Assembly: GCA_049790855.1 (NCBI GenBank) | Contig: JBAQZJ010000088.1 | Span: 1 to 58,858, forward strand | DNA length: 58,858 bases | Direction: 5' to 3' | DNA from: JACCRE01 sp049790855 | GTDB taxonomy: Bacteria > Planctomycetota > Planctomycetia > Planctomycetales > Planctomycetaceae | Part shown: piece by piece, positions 17,180 to 26,638 of the stretch | How positions within the stretch are numbered: position 1 is the stretch's first letter | Layout of the letters: each line of letters begins with the position of its first letter | Program-made: the position numbers and the translations under genes | The notes under the pieces: generated by a model | Database searches by the model: none | What the model was told of the DNA's origin: nothing | Seen by the model: only the letters and a program-made list of their open reading frames with translations

Positions 17180-19027
17180 ATGGCAAATGACCGGCACGCA
17201 GTTCGCCTGCGGCTGACATTTATATGCGCCGGATTGCTGTCGGTGCAGGTGGTTTTGTTATTACATATCGGTTGGGCGATGAGCATCACGCCGACCGAGG
17301 TCGGGCATCTGGGTGCCACGGTCTATTGGTGGCATTCCTTCGCGAACGACGTCTATTGCGCCAATCCTCCCCTGACGCACGTCGTCTCCGGCCTGCCGGT
17401 CGTCTTGACCGGGGCGGCTTACGACGGCAGCGGATACTCGGCTCTCCCCTATGATCGACCGGAGTGGCCGATGGGCCGTGCGTTTCTCGATCAAAACAGC
17501 ATGGCGACGAATCGCTGGTGCGTTGCCTTGGCACGCTGGTCGTTGATTCCCTTCGTTTCTCTAGGAGGATACTTCGGGTGGCGACTGAGCCGCGAATTGT
17601 ATGGTGATGCGTCCTCGCTTGTCTTCCTTGCCCTGTGGTGCTTCTCCCCCTGGATTCTCGGGTGGGGGGGCACGATGTGTCCCGACGTCACTGCAGCATC
17701 ACTGGGGATTCTGTCGATCTATACCCTTCGACAATGGTTGAGGAAGCCCACCTGGACGAACGTCGCGGTTGCCGGCGCGTGCTTGGGACTGGCGAATCTG
17801 TCGAAGCTGACGTGGCTTATCGCATTTGCGGTGTGGCCATTTATTTGGTTACTCTGGACGTTTCCGCACAGCCGTGTCCCTAAGTCGCCAGCCGGCTCGG
17901 CCGGCTCCTTCGGGCAGATGCTAGCAGTCCTGTGCATCGGTCTTTATGTCGTCAACGTCGGCTACATGTTTGAGGGAACGCTGCGGCCTCTGAAAGACTA
18001 TGTATTTGTAAGTTCGCTCCTTCGCGGCGAGCCGCTGGCAGACGTTGGTCATGAGCCGGCAACGGGAAACCGTTTCGACGACACCTGGCTTGGAAACCTT
18101 CCGGTACCCTTGCCGGCAGCACACGTACAGGGTATCGACATACAGCGTTACGATTTCGAGAAAGGAAGGTGGTCGTATCTGCGAGGCGAGTGGCGCACGA
18201 AAGGCTGGTGGTACTATTATTTGTACGCGCTGGCCGTCAAGACGCCGACCGGAGTCTGGCTGCTTCTGGTGATGTCCGTAGTATATGCGGTGACGTCCTG
18301 CAGCGCTTCTGCGAATTGGCGCGACGAACTGATCATCCTGGTTCCGATGGTTGCTGTTCTCGTTCTTGTGAGCAGTCAGGCTGGTTTTTCAGCTCACCCT
18401 CGGTATGTGATACCGATACTGCCGTTTTTGTTCATTTGGATCAGCAATATAGCTCGTGTTTTCCAGATGTCGTTCGACATCAGAATCTCCGCTGCTCTGA
18501 GGGCGACTGTGATAATTGGCGTTGTCTGGGCGGTGGGCAGTAGCATGTCGGTCTATCCGCACAGCCTCTCCTACTACAACGAACTGGTGGGCGGTCCCGC
18601 CAACGGACCGAAGCATCTGCTGGGAAGTGCCACTGACTGGGGGCAGGATCTATTCTACTTGGAAGACTGGTGTGGACGAAATCCCGAGGCCCGCCCGTTG
18701 TACGTCGCTTACCGGGGCGGGTACCGGCTGGACGACACTGCGATCGAGTCGGCAGGGCTACCTCCGAGCATGGCGGCAAGTCATGGCGCCAATGGGGGGA
18801 CGAAAACCCTTTTGAAGCCGGGTTGGTATGCGTTGAGCGTCAACGACGTTTATGGACACGAGGACGATTATCAGTATTTCCAACGACTACACCCTGAAGC
18901 AATGGCGGGTTACTCGATATATATTTACGAGGTGGGCCGGACGAAGCTGAGGAAGTCAGGGAACGGCTTCCATCAAAAGAGCAATACAGTGTCCGCCATC
19001 GATCGGCCGCCCAGTTTAATACACTGA
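17180..19027 (+). CDS. GT39 / ArnT-like membrane glycosyltransferase
   Basis: A 615-residue integral membrane protein with about ten hydrophobic helices. The N-terminus carries the family acidic site in an external loop (TPTEVGHLGA), followed by NPPLTHVV, FSPWILGWGGTMCPDVTAASLG and, in the last third, HPRYVIPILPF and YYNELVGG, typical of PMT/ArnT (GT39/GT83) mannosyl- or aminoarabinosyl-type transferases that use lipid-linked sugars. It probably glycosylates an exported protein or lipid. An in-frame GTG at 17162 would add six residues. A truncated paralogue lies at 12954-13508. Confidence 0.85.
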   Translation: MANDRHAVRLRLTFICAGLLSVQVVLLLHIGWAMSITPTEVGHLGATVYWWHSFANDVYCANPPLTHVVSGLPVVLTGAAYDGSGYSALPYDRPEWPMGRAFLDQNSMATNRWCVALARWSLIPFVSLGGYFGWRLSRELYGDASSLVFLALWCFSPWILGWGGTMCPDVTAASLGILSIYTLRQWLRKPTWTNVAVAGACLGLANLSKLTWLIAFAVWPFIWLLWTFPHSRVPKSPAGSAGSFGQMLAVLCIGLYVVNVGYMFEGTLRPLKDYVFVSSLLRGEPLADVGHEPATGNRFDDTWLGNLPVPLPAAHVQGIDIQRYDFEKGRWSYLRGEWRTKGWWYYYLYALAVKTPTGVWLLLVMSVVYAVTSCSASANWRDELIILVPMVAVLVLVSSQAGFSAHPRYVIPILPFLFIWISNIARVFQMSFDIRISAALRATVIIGVVWAVGSSMSVYPHSLSYYNELVGGPANGPKHLLGSATDWGQDLFYLEDWCGRNPEARPLYVAYRGGYRLDDTAIESAGLPPSMAASHGANGGTKTLLKPGWYALSVNDVYGHEDDYQYFQRLHPEAMAGYSIYIYEVGRTKLRKSGNGFHQKSNTVSAIDRPPSLIH

Positions 19028-19074
19028 TGTCGAGTCACAAGGGCAATGACTAACACTACAGAGAGTTCCTAGAG

Positions 19075-19854
19075 ATGCGACAAGACACGAGCAACGCGAC
19101 TATACCCAGCGGCAAACTTCAGCGATCGACAAGGATATTTCTGCCGAAGGCCGTTTGCGACGCCGGATTCTCTCTGATCGAGATGCTTGTCGTCTTGGGG
19201 ATCATCGGCGTGCTGCTCGCTTTGATCCTTCCGGGGATCTCGTATGTCCGGCAGCGGGCACGGGTCACGGACTGCGCGAATCGGCTGCATCAGATCGGGG
19301 TGGCACTGCAGACGCATCAGTCGCTTCATGGAGCGCTGCCTGCGGACGGAGAGAACGGTTACGGCTACGGCGTGTACCTGCTGCCCCATTTGGAGCAGTC
19401 AGCCTTGTACGACCAGGTCAGTCCGCAAAGCGCCAAATTCTCGAACGCGACGCCGAGCCAATTGAACGCAGGCAAAACAAAGCTGGAAGTCTTCCTTTGC
19501 CCCAACTTTGCAAAGGCGAAAGAGTGGCAACTAAAACCGTCTGGGTTTGCCCGTTCAAGCTATCCCGGCAACATTGAGCTTTTGGGAGACGGGATCGATC
19601 TGGCGAATGTGCTCGATGGCGAAAGCATGACGATTGTCGCGGGAGAGACGACCGATGATCGAAGCTGGATCGAGCCAAATACGGCGGCAGTCGCAGGCGG
19701 ACCCAACTCCGGCCCGTTTTCCAGCCGTCACCCATCTGGAGCGAACTTTGTGTTGTGCGACGGATCAGTCAGATTCATAACGGACACTGTCGATCCGGTA
19801 ACGTTTACAGCCTTAGGAACACCGAACGGCGGCGATGTTGTGGGGGAGTTCTGA
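19075..19854 (+). CDS. Short DUF1559 pseudopilin-like protein
   Basis: This 259-residue protein has a pilin-like motif GFSLIEMLVVLGIIGVLLA with the conserved Glu, then RARVTDCANRLHQIGVALQTHQ and PYLEQSALYDQ-like blocks (here PHLEQSALYDQV). The C-terminal block HPSGANFVLCDGSVRFITD and the end GGDVVGEF are typical. It is shorter than usual because the central region is compact. It is probably processed by a prepilin peptidase and exported. It leads a run with the GYF-like protein, a second DUF1559, the EF-hand protein and the DUF1559-SUMF1 fusion. Confidence 0.9.
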   Translation: MRQDTSNATIPSGKLQRSTRIFLPKAVCDAGFSLIEMLVVLGIIGVLLALILPGISYVRQRARVTDCANRLHQIGVALQTHQSLHGALPADGENGYGYGVYLLPHLEQSALYDQVSPQSAKFSNATPSQLNAGKTKLEVFLCPNFAKAKEWQLKPSGFARSSYPGNIELLGDGIDLANVLDGESMTIVAGETTDDRSWIEPNTAAVAGGPNSGPFSSRHPSGANFVLCDGSVRFITDTVDPVTFTALGTPNGGDVVGEF

Positions 19855-19937
19855 TGCGGGATTCCGATGTCTTGTCGAATGACTGTTTCGATTAACCTCC
19901 GACATAACGCGGGTGTGATGCAGACGGGAGTTGCGAA

Positions 19938-20960
19938 ATGTCTTCACAATGGTACTTTCGCATAGTCGACGAAGAGCTGGGACCGATTTCCTATCCCGAG
20001 TTAATCGATCTTGTACGTAGCGGAACAGTTTGTGAAGGCGATCTTGTTCGCCAAGAGTGGCCTGCGGACGACTGGCGGCGGGCCGAATCGGTCGTGGGAT
20101 TGTTCTACATGGCTCGACGACGCGGATCCGCAGTCGCGCCCGTCTCGAGCGCTGCTCATCAGCCGGTTATCGATCTCGATTCGACTTCTCTAAACGTGAC
20201 CGCGGCACCGGTGGTGCGGACGGGATCTTCATGGCGAGCGGCGAAACTCTTCCGGCGGCTGCTGAAGAATCCGCCGACTGCGTCTGCCGTGACAACGACG
20301 AGGCAAGTTGACTGCGAGTCAACCTCCGGCGCTTTGTCGGATGACGAGTGTACCGGCACGTTGGATCGCGACGTTGGTGAGACTCCGGTGTCAGTCGGCG
20401 CGTTCCCGAATCGAGAGTTGGCCGATCAAAGCGCTACGTCAGCGACGGAGGAATGGGCTACGAACGTGACCGAGGCTCTCCGAGACGCACGAGCGCGCGA
20501 CGTGATGTTGGCCAGGGAGCAGGAGCGCAACGAAGCTCGAAGCCGTCGGCGGGGTGCGATTCCCATCCTCTTGGCGGCGATCGTCCATGCCGTGTCGCGT
20601 CCATTGGTGGACTTATACGATAGAGTCGTCCAGCCAGGCCAGGCGGCAACGCGGGACCGTGTCGCGGCAAGGCTCTCGGTGCTCGAGAGTTGGTTACCGA
20701 AGTCGGGAACGTTTCGGTTTGGATTCAAATTCGTCGCGGCACTTCTCGCCGCGAACCTCGCGGCGGTTGGAGTACTGCAGTGGTCTGAACGTCAGGCGCT
20801 GAGATTCCCCGGTGATGAATCGTCAACGATGCGATCTGTTCCCTTCGTTGGGGATTGCGGTCCAGCTGAGTTCGCCTTCGTCGTGTTCCAGATCGCGTTG
20901 CTTGCCGGAGCCGGAACCTACGGAATGGTCGCCGTTCTGGAGGCGAAAGCCGATGATTGA
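19938..20960 (+). CDS. GYF-like (DUF4339) domain membrane protein
   Basis: A 340-residue protein. Residues 1-58 match the bacterial GYF_2/DUF4339 domain (WYFRIVDEELGPISYPELIDLVRSG ... DDWRRAESV), a small peptide-binding module. A long polar linker follows, then two transmembrane helices near the C-terminus (about 262-283 and 312-333). It may tether partners to the membrane near the pseudopilin system. Its end overlaps the next DUF1559 gene by 8 nt (ATG at 20953, stop at 20958-20960), indicating translational coupling. Confidence 0.82.
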   Translation: MSSQWYFRIVDEELGPISYPELIDLVRSGTVCEGDLVRQEWPADDWRRAESVVGLFYMARRRGSAVAPVSSAAHQPVIDLDSTSLNVTAAPVVRTGSSWRAAKLFRRLLKNPPTASAVTTTRQVDCESTSGALSDDECTGTLDRDVGETPVSVGAFPNRELADQSATSATEEWATNVTEALRDARARDVMLAREQERNEARSRRRGAIPILLAAIVHAVSRPLVDLYDRVVQPGQAATRDRVAARLSVLESWLPKSGTFRFGFKFVAALLAANLAAVGVLQWSERQALRFPGDESSTMRSVPFVGDCGPAEFAFVVFQIALLAGAGTYGMVAVLEAKADD

Positions 20961-22209
20961 TTTTGTTCCGTGGACGGCATGTTTCTGGCAATCTGTCGGG
21001 AGGCGGAGAAGCCGAGGGGGTTTCCTCGCCAAACAATTGCAGGCGGACGCGTTGAACGATAGTGCGCCGCGCGATTTTGTCGGACCATTCAGCAGACGTG
21101 GGGCGACTCATAATCAATGCAGCCCCGGTTCGATTCTGTCGAATCAACCGCGAATCGCACTCAGCCCACGCTTTGGGTATTCGATGGTCGAGCTGGTGGT
21201 TGTCTTGGCGATTCTCGGTTTGCTCGTCGCGATCACAATCCCGGCGATCAGCCGATCCCGCGCGTCGGCGAAGCGGCTCGAATGTCAGAACAACCTCCGG
21301 AATCTGGCGTTGGCGATGACGATGTGCGAACAGACGCTGGGCCGGTTGCCGGCCTCGGGCAACTACATCCCGAACGGTCCGAAGAGCACCAGTCACAATC
21401 ACTCCTGGGCCGTCTCGGTCCTGCCGTGGATCGATCAACAAGCGGTCTACGACCAGTGGGATTTAGGCAAGCCCGTCACCGATCCCGTCAACGAACCGTT
21501 GACGCGGCAGCGCATCCCGACGTTCATCTGCCCCGTCGACATCAGCCGGAGTCGGCGTGACGAACGGGGAGGCGACTTGAGCTACGTCGTCAACGGCGGG
21601 GTGGGGTTCACGGTTGGCCCGGCGTTCGACAAGGAGGACTGTCCGATCTCCCCCTTCGGCGGTCCGCTGGATCTGAACGGCGACGGCCAGGCGTGCGACG
21701 GCGGCGAGGGCGACGCCGCGGACTACGCCTATTTCAAGCACATGGGGTTGTTCTTCCTGGAAAACTGGAAGCAGGGAGTCGACCGGCATCATCGGCTCGC
21801 CGACGTCCAGGACGGCCTGACGCAAACGATCATGCTGACGGAGAACGTCAGAGCCGGCTTTGATCCGGACGATCCGGAGGCCAGCTACGCCACTCCGAAT
21901 CCCTATCGATGCGCGTTCTACATCGGCCATCCTTGTGGTGGCAAAGATTGCAGCGAAGGGAACGTCGACTACGCGTTCTGCAACAAGGGTGAAGCGGCGA
22001 TCAACGGCGGCACGCGAAGCGCCGAAGGACGTTCTCCTGTTCCGAATTCCTTCCATGGGAATGGAGTCAACATGGCGTTTGCGGACGGCCACGTGACGTT
22101 CGTTTCGGAAGCGATCACCGGCACGGTTTATGCCGCGCTCGTCAGCCCGCAGGGCGTCATGCTGCGCGGGACTCCGCTCGAACAAGGGGTCGTCACCGAA
22201 GGATTCTGA
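20953..22209 (+). CDS. DUF1559 pseudopilin-like protein
   Basis: 418 residues from the ATG at 20953, which overlaps the upstream stop. The pilin-like motif FGYSMVELVVVLAILGLLVAI starts about residue 76, so the N-terminal cytosolic extension is unusually long (about 75 residues). DUF1559 blocks follow (RLECQNNLRNLALAMTMCEQ, LPWIDQQAVYDQWD, NGVNMAFADGHVTFVSEAI). It is probably exported and part of the same assembly as its neighbours. A frame open from 20812 was not used as start because it overlaps the GYF gene and lacks a family N-terminus. Confidence 0.9.
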   Translation: MIDFVPWTACFWQSVGRRRSRGGFLAKQLQADALNDSAPRDFVGPFSRRGATHNQCSPGSILSNQPRIALSPRFGYSMVELVVVLAILGLLVAITIPAISRSRASAKRLECQNNLRNLALAMTMCEQTLGRLPASGNYIPNGPKSTSHNHSWAVSVLPWIDQQAVYDQWDLGKPVTDPVNEPLTRQRIPTFICPVDISRSRRDERGGDLSYVVNGGVGFTVGPAFDKEDCPISPFGGPLDLNGDGQACDGGEGDAADYAYFKHMGLFFLENWKQGVDRHHRLADVQDGLTQTIMLTENVRAGFDPDDPEASYATPNPYRCAFYIGHPCGGKDCSEGNVDYAFCNKGEAAINGGTRSAEGRSPVPNSFHGNGVNMAFADGHVTFVSEAITGTVYAALVSPQGVMLRGTPLEQGVVTEGF

Positions 22210-22281
22210 CCGTCGTCTGTTGTGAGCGTTTGCCACGCAGCCCGGGATTCGAGCGATGTTCCGCAGAGAGAGCGTGACGCA

Positions 22282-25200
22282 ATGCTGACATCGGCCAAAC
22301 AATCGACCTTGTGCCGGCTCACGCTGGTGATGCTGATCGTCTGTGGTCAGGTCGCCTCCGTCATGGCAACGCCGGCTACGGCTCAGGATTCCGTTCCCTT
22401 CGCCGATTGCGACACGAACGGAGACGGTCGGGTCAGTCTGTCGGAGTATCTGTCCCGTCAGGACAGCCCGGACGCACGACTCCGGTTTCACAGAATGGAC
22501 GACGACGAGAACGGCTCGCTGACCGAAGCCGAATGGAACCGCCGGGATCGTAGCGGGACGATCCCCGCCCGCCGATTGTTTCGCGGCTACGACGCCGACG
22601 GAAATGGAAGGCTGTCAGCGGATGAGTGGCTGACGCCGGTGCCGCCGGAGGCTCGGACGGAGTTCGAACAGAAGGCCAAGGTCTTCGATTTCGATCGCGA
22701 TGGGACGTTGTCCTATGAGGAGTTCACTGCAATCCCGGGCCTGGTCGCTGAACGGGAGCGGGGGGCGGTCCCCGATCCGATCGAACGACTCGCGAATCGC
22801 ACCGCCAGGCGCATCCTCAAGGCAACACGCGTGCCGGTTCCTGCCGACGCTTGGTCCGCCGTCGTGGATAGTCATCTCGGAGCCGGAATTCCTGCGACGA
22901 TCGCTCTCTGGGATCGCAACGGTGATCGACAAATCGACGCCGAGGAGATTCCGTCGGGAATCGAATTGGCTTACGGTGTCCGACGCGCCTCGACGGCCTC
23001 GGCCAGAACGCCGTCCGGCAGAGTCTGGAACGCGAACTATTTTCGCTCCCTCGATGCCGACGGCGACGGAGTCTGGACGGCGGAGGAATTTCTCTCCCGG
23101 CACCCAGCCGACCAGGAACGGGCGAATCAAGAGTTCCTGTCAGGGGACCTCGATTCAAACGGTCGCCTCGAACGGGACGAAGTCGATAAGGCGGGCCTCA
23201 GTCACTTCGATGTTCCGGTCCAATTCCTGCTCTGGGATTCCGACGGTGACGGCCTGGTCGGCGACGATGAACTGTCGGAGAATGCACGAAGTTGGGATCG
23301 AAACATCGCGGTGCATCTCCTGCCGGGATTCGACTCGGACGGTGACGGCGCACTGTCGCTGCTCGAATTTCGGGACACGCCGCTCGGCAATCCGCTGGCC
23401 GACTGGAATGCGGTTCGAAAGGACGCGAACGGCGACGGACGATTGGATCACGATGAGTTCTTCCGCCCGAACGGTTTGGCCTTGTCCGGCCTGGCGGCGC
23501 ACTTTTTTGACGGATTCGATCGCGACCAGAACGGCGCTCTCGACTTCACCGAGTTCGAATTTGACGTTGATCTCGACCGTGTGCCGGCCTCCCATCTGTT
23601 CGAGGCGTTGGATCGTGATCGGGACGGTCAACTCTCGCTTGGCGAGGCGTTTGCCCCTCCGGACGTCTCGATTGCGGCCGGTCGACCGTTGCTTCCGCCT
23701 CATCGGCTGGTTTTTCTTGACGCCGACGCTGACGGGGATCAGCGGCTGACGCGTACTGAGTTTTCGGCCGAGATCGCCGTGCGCCGGGCCGTCGTGGACG
23801 AGCGGTGGTACTGGCGCGTCGCGTGGCCCGGATTCCGCAAAGCGGACGTCGATCAGGACGGACAACTCAGTCTTTCGGAGTTGTTGGCGAGCGTCCCGGA
23901 GGACCGACATCCCGTCGCGACTCGAGACTTCCGGATCTTCGATTTCGACGGGCAGGGCGGTCTCGATTTCGCCGAGTCCGTCTGCATGCCGGGCGTCGTG
24001 CCGGCGTCGCGCCGCGGCCCGGTACCCGATCCGGTCGCCGACCGGTTGCACAACGAATTGTCCCAGGCGCTCGACCTCTTCGGCCAGGAGAACGGCGGGC
24101 GGCACCGCCTCGGCCGGGAGGATTGGGACGAGGCGACCACCGGCCGATGGTATTCGTCTCGCTTCAGCGAGATCGACCGTGATGGAGACGGCGGCGTCTC
24201 CGCCCAGGAGCTTCGCGCCGGGTTCGCCGTGATGTTCGGACTTCGAAGCGAGGACGGAAGCGAACTTCGACGCCGTTCCGGTCTCGTTTTCAACTGGAAC
24301 ACGTTCTTCGTGGTCTGGGATCAGGACGGCGACATGCGGCTTTCCAGAGAGGAGTTCGTTCCCCGGTTCTGGCGGGGATCGGAGGCAGCGGAACGACAGT
24401 TTGCCGGGGCCGATTCCGACAAGGACGGTTTTCTCGCGCCGGACGAGTTGGCGGCGACGGACTTCGTCTGGGTGGACGTCGTCGATCGGTTCCGGACGCT
24501 GGACAAGAACCTCGACGGGAGCCTGGATCCGGCCGAGCTTGATCAGGGGCTCGCCGCGTGGGAACGGCCGTATCTCGACCAACTCTGGCCGAGCTACGAC
24601 GCGGATGCCGACGCGCGGTTGACGTTCGAGGAGTTCCGTGCCACCCCGTTGGGGAACCCCGTTCTCGATTGGCGGGGCCGGTCCTATGACCAGGACGACG
24701 ACGGTCGACTGAGTCTGGCCGAATTCCATCCCGCGGACGGTCTCCGCTTCCTGGGGACGTCGAAAGTCTTCTTCGACAGGGTCGACCGTGACGGAAACGG
24801 CTCGCTCGACCTGTCCGAATTCGACTTCGACGTCGACTTCGGCCGCGTCCCCGCTCGCGTCGTGTTTCAGGCCGTCGAGCGGAATCAGGACGGGCGGTTG
24901 ACGTTGCGAGAAACGGTCGAGTCCCTCAGAGGATCCGATTCGGCCTTGGAGGCGATGAGTTCCTCGCTCCAGCGTCCGTTTCAGGAGAACGACCGGAACG
25001 GCGACGGCGTTCTGGACGCCGGCGAGTTCGCTGCCGCGGCTGATTTTCACGCGGCGATTCGAAGAGTCGTCTGGCGACACCGCAATTCCCGTCCGAAGTT
25101 TTTGAGACGAGACCTCAATGGCGACGGTTTTGTCGATCGCGACGAGTGGCTGGCGGATCGAGCGGACAACGAATTACCGGAGGCCGGATACGACTTCGTC

Positions 25201-26502
25201 CTGTGTGACTTCGACGGTGACGGGCGCCTTTCATTCAATGAGTTCTCCTGCGTCCCGAGTGTTGCCCCGCCTGCTCGTCGCGGGAATGTTCCCGACCCGA
25301 TCGTCGAACTGGTCGACAGCCTGCTGAAATCCATTGAAGGTCATGATCCGAATGAGGTGTCGGCGACGATCGCCGGGCAAACCGCGGGGGCGGCCCCGCT
25401 CGACGTCGTGCAAGGCTGGGACTCCGACCAGGACGGGCGGCTGACGGATTGGGAGCTCCGGCAAGGTGTTGAAATCCTTTTCGGCATTCGAGATCCGGAC
25501 GGCACGCCCTTGCGGCGTGAGACGGGCCAGGTGTTCGAGTTGCGTACTTTTCAGTCCTATGACCGGAGCGCCGACGGTGTGCTCGCGAAGCCGGAGTTTG
25601 TCGAGCGATACTGGGGCGGAGAGGAGCAGGCCGGGGAGGTCTTCACGGCGGCGGATACCGATGGAAACGGCGGGCTCACGGTCCAGGAAGCCGCCGGCGG
25701 CGACTTGTTTTGGGGCGACAGCCTGAGCTTGTTTCGCAGGTTCGATACGGATCGAAGCGGAGATCTGGATGCCAGCGAGCTGGCGAAAGCCGCCAAGCCC
25801 TGGGAGACCGCTTATCTCGAAATGGCGTTCCCGGGATTTGACGCTGACGGAGACGGCACGCTTTCGTTTCGGGAGTTTCGCGAAACACCGTTCTGCAATC
25901 CGCTGGCCGACTGGAATCGTCGGCGTGCCGACAGGAATCATGACGGCCGTCTCTCGCTGGATGAGTTTCATGACGGCAAGTCACCGGCCCGCCGAGGATT
26001 GTCCTCGTTGTTTCTCGCGCGACTGGACCGCGACTCGGACGGCCGCCTGTCAGTCCCCGAACTGGATTTCTCGGTCGATCTCCGTCGTGCTCCGATCGAA
26101 GTCGTCTTCGCGACGCTCGATGCGGACAGAGACGCCGCTTTGACGCTTTCGGAGGCCGTCGGCAAGGCTCCTGCTCCGGGAAACCCGGTTGCCCTACAAA
26201 ACTGGAACGAGCGGTCGATGCTTCTTGAGGACGCGTTTCGCATCGCAGACCATGACCAGAACGGTCGGTTGTCGCTCGAGGAATTCCTGAGGCCGGGGTC
26301 GGCGATCACGGATCTCGTCGTCGGTCGCAACCCGTCCCGGACGGTTTCCCGTCGCGCAAGAGATCCCGAAACGACTGGGAGCGCGCCTGCGAACGCGTCA
26401 CCAGCCGCCTCCTGGAACAGGCGGTTCGTCGCCCTTGTCGTCTTTGACGTGATTCTGTTGCTCGCACTGATCTGGGGAGGGCTTCGACGGGCGCGTCGTT
26501 GA
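22282..26502 (+). CDS. Giant secreted EF-hand protein with three ~420-residue modules
   Basis: A 1406-residue protein with a signal peptide (about residues 10-35) and a C-terminal transmembrane helix (RFVALVVFDVILLLALIWGG) plus basic tail, so it is probably membrane-anchored with a very large extracytoplasmic part. It carries dozens of EF-hand calcium loops of the DxDxDGxxxxxE type. Three tandem modules are evident: the VFDFDRDGTLSYEEF-type block followed by VPDPI/V occurs at residues about 136, 554 and 976 (nt 22687, 23941, 25207; spacing 418 and 422 residues). Each module also repeats the blocks F-R-D/E/A-T-P-L/F-G/C-N-P and F-x-F/S-DVDL/F-x-R-x-P. The start at 22282 was preferred to a GTG at 22222 because the signal peptide begins there. 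Neighbours are pseudopilins. Confidence 0.88.
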   Translation: MLTSAKQSTLCRLTLVMLIVCGQVASVMATPATAQDSVPFADCDTNGDGRVSLSEYLSRQDSPDARLRFHRMDDDENGSLTEAEWNRRDRSGTIPARRLFRGYDADGNGRLSADEWLTPVPPEARTEFEQKAKVFDFDRDGTLSYEEFTAIPGLVAERERGAVPDPIERLANRTARRILKATRVPVPADAWSAVVDSHLGAGIPATIALWDRNGDRQIDAEEIPSGIELAYGVRRASTASARTPSGRVWNANYFRSLDADGDGVWTAEEFLSRHPADQERANQEFLSGDLDSNGRLERDEVDKAGLSHFDVPVQFLLWDSDGDGLVGDDELSENARSWDRNIAVHLLPGFDSDGDGALSLLEFRDTPLGNPLADWNAVRKDANGDGRLDHDEFFRPNGLALSGLAAHFFDGFDRDQNGALDFTEFEFDVDLDRVPASHLFEALDRDRDGQLSLGEAFAPPDVSIAAGRPLLPPHRLVFLDADADGDQRLTRTEFSAEIAVRRAVVDERWYWRVAWPGFRKADVDQDGQLSLSELLASVPEDRHPVATRDFRIFDFDGQGGLDFAESVCMPGVVPASRRGPVPDPVADRLHNELSQALDLFGQENGGRHRLGREDWDEATTGRWYSSRFSEIDRDGDGGVSAQELRAGFAVMFGLRSEDGSELRRRSGLVFNWNTFFVVWDQDGDMRLSREEFVPRFWRGSEAAERQFAGADSDKDGFLAPDELAATDFVWVDVVDRFRTLDKNLDGSLDPAELDQGLAAWERPYLDQLWPSYDADADARLTFEEFRATPLGNPVLDWRGRSYDQDDDGRLSLAEFHPADGLRFLGTSKVFFDRVDRDGNGSLDLSEFDFDVDFGRVPARVVFQAVERNQDGRLTLRETVESLRGSDSALEAMSSSLQRPFQENDRNGDGVLDAGEFAAAADFHAAIRRVVWRHRNSRPKFLRRDLNGDGFVDRDEWLADRADNELPEAGYDFVLCDFDGDGRLSFNEFSCVPSVAPPARRGNVPDPIVELVDSLLKSIEGHDPNEVSATIAGQTAGAAPLDVVQGWDSDQDGRLTDWELRQGVEILFGIRDPDGTPLRRETGQVFELRTFQSYDRSADGVLAKPEFVERYWGGEEQAGEVFTAADTDGNGGLTVQEAAGGDLFWGDSLSLFRRFDTDRSGDLDASELAKAAKPWETAYLEMAFPGFDADGDGTLSFREFRETPFCNPLADWNRRRADRNHDGRLSLDEFHDGKSPARRGLSSLFLARLDRDSDGRLSVPELDFSVDLRRAPIEVVFATLDADRDAALTLSEAVGKAPAPGNPVALQNWNERSMLLEDAFRIADHDQNGRLSLEEFLRPGSAITDLVVGRNPSRTVSRRARDPETTGSAPANASPAASWNRRFVALVVFDVILLLALIWGGLRRARR

Positions 26503-26638
26503 TTTTGCTTTTCACGCATCGGCAGGCTTCATTGCCATCAGACGGGATCTGAAGCGTATCGGGTTTCAAGTCGGATGTGACCAGCCGCAGATTCCCGATT
26601 GCCTGCGGCATCGGCCACGGACCTGGAGGCTGCCGACC

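Noticed and set aside
23155..25080. Long antisense frame inside the EF-hand gene
   Set aside because: An artefact of the repeated GAC/GGC codons of calcium loops read backwards; no motif.
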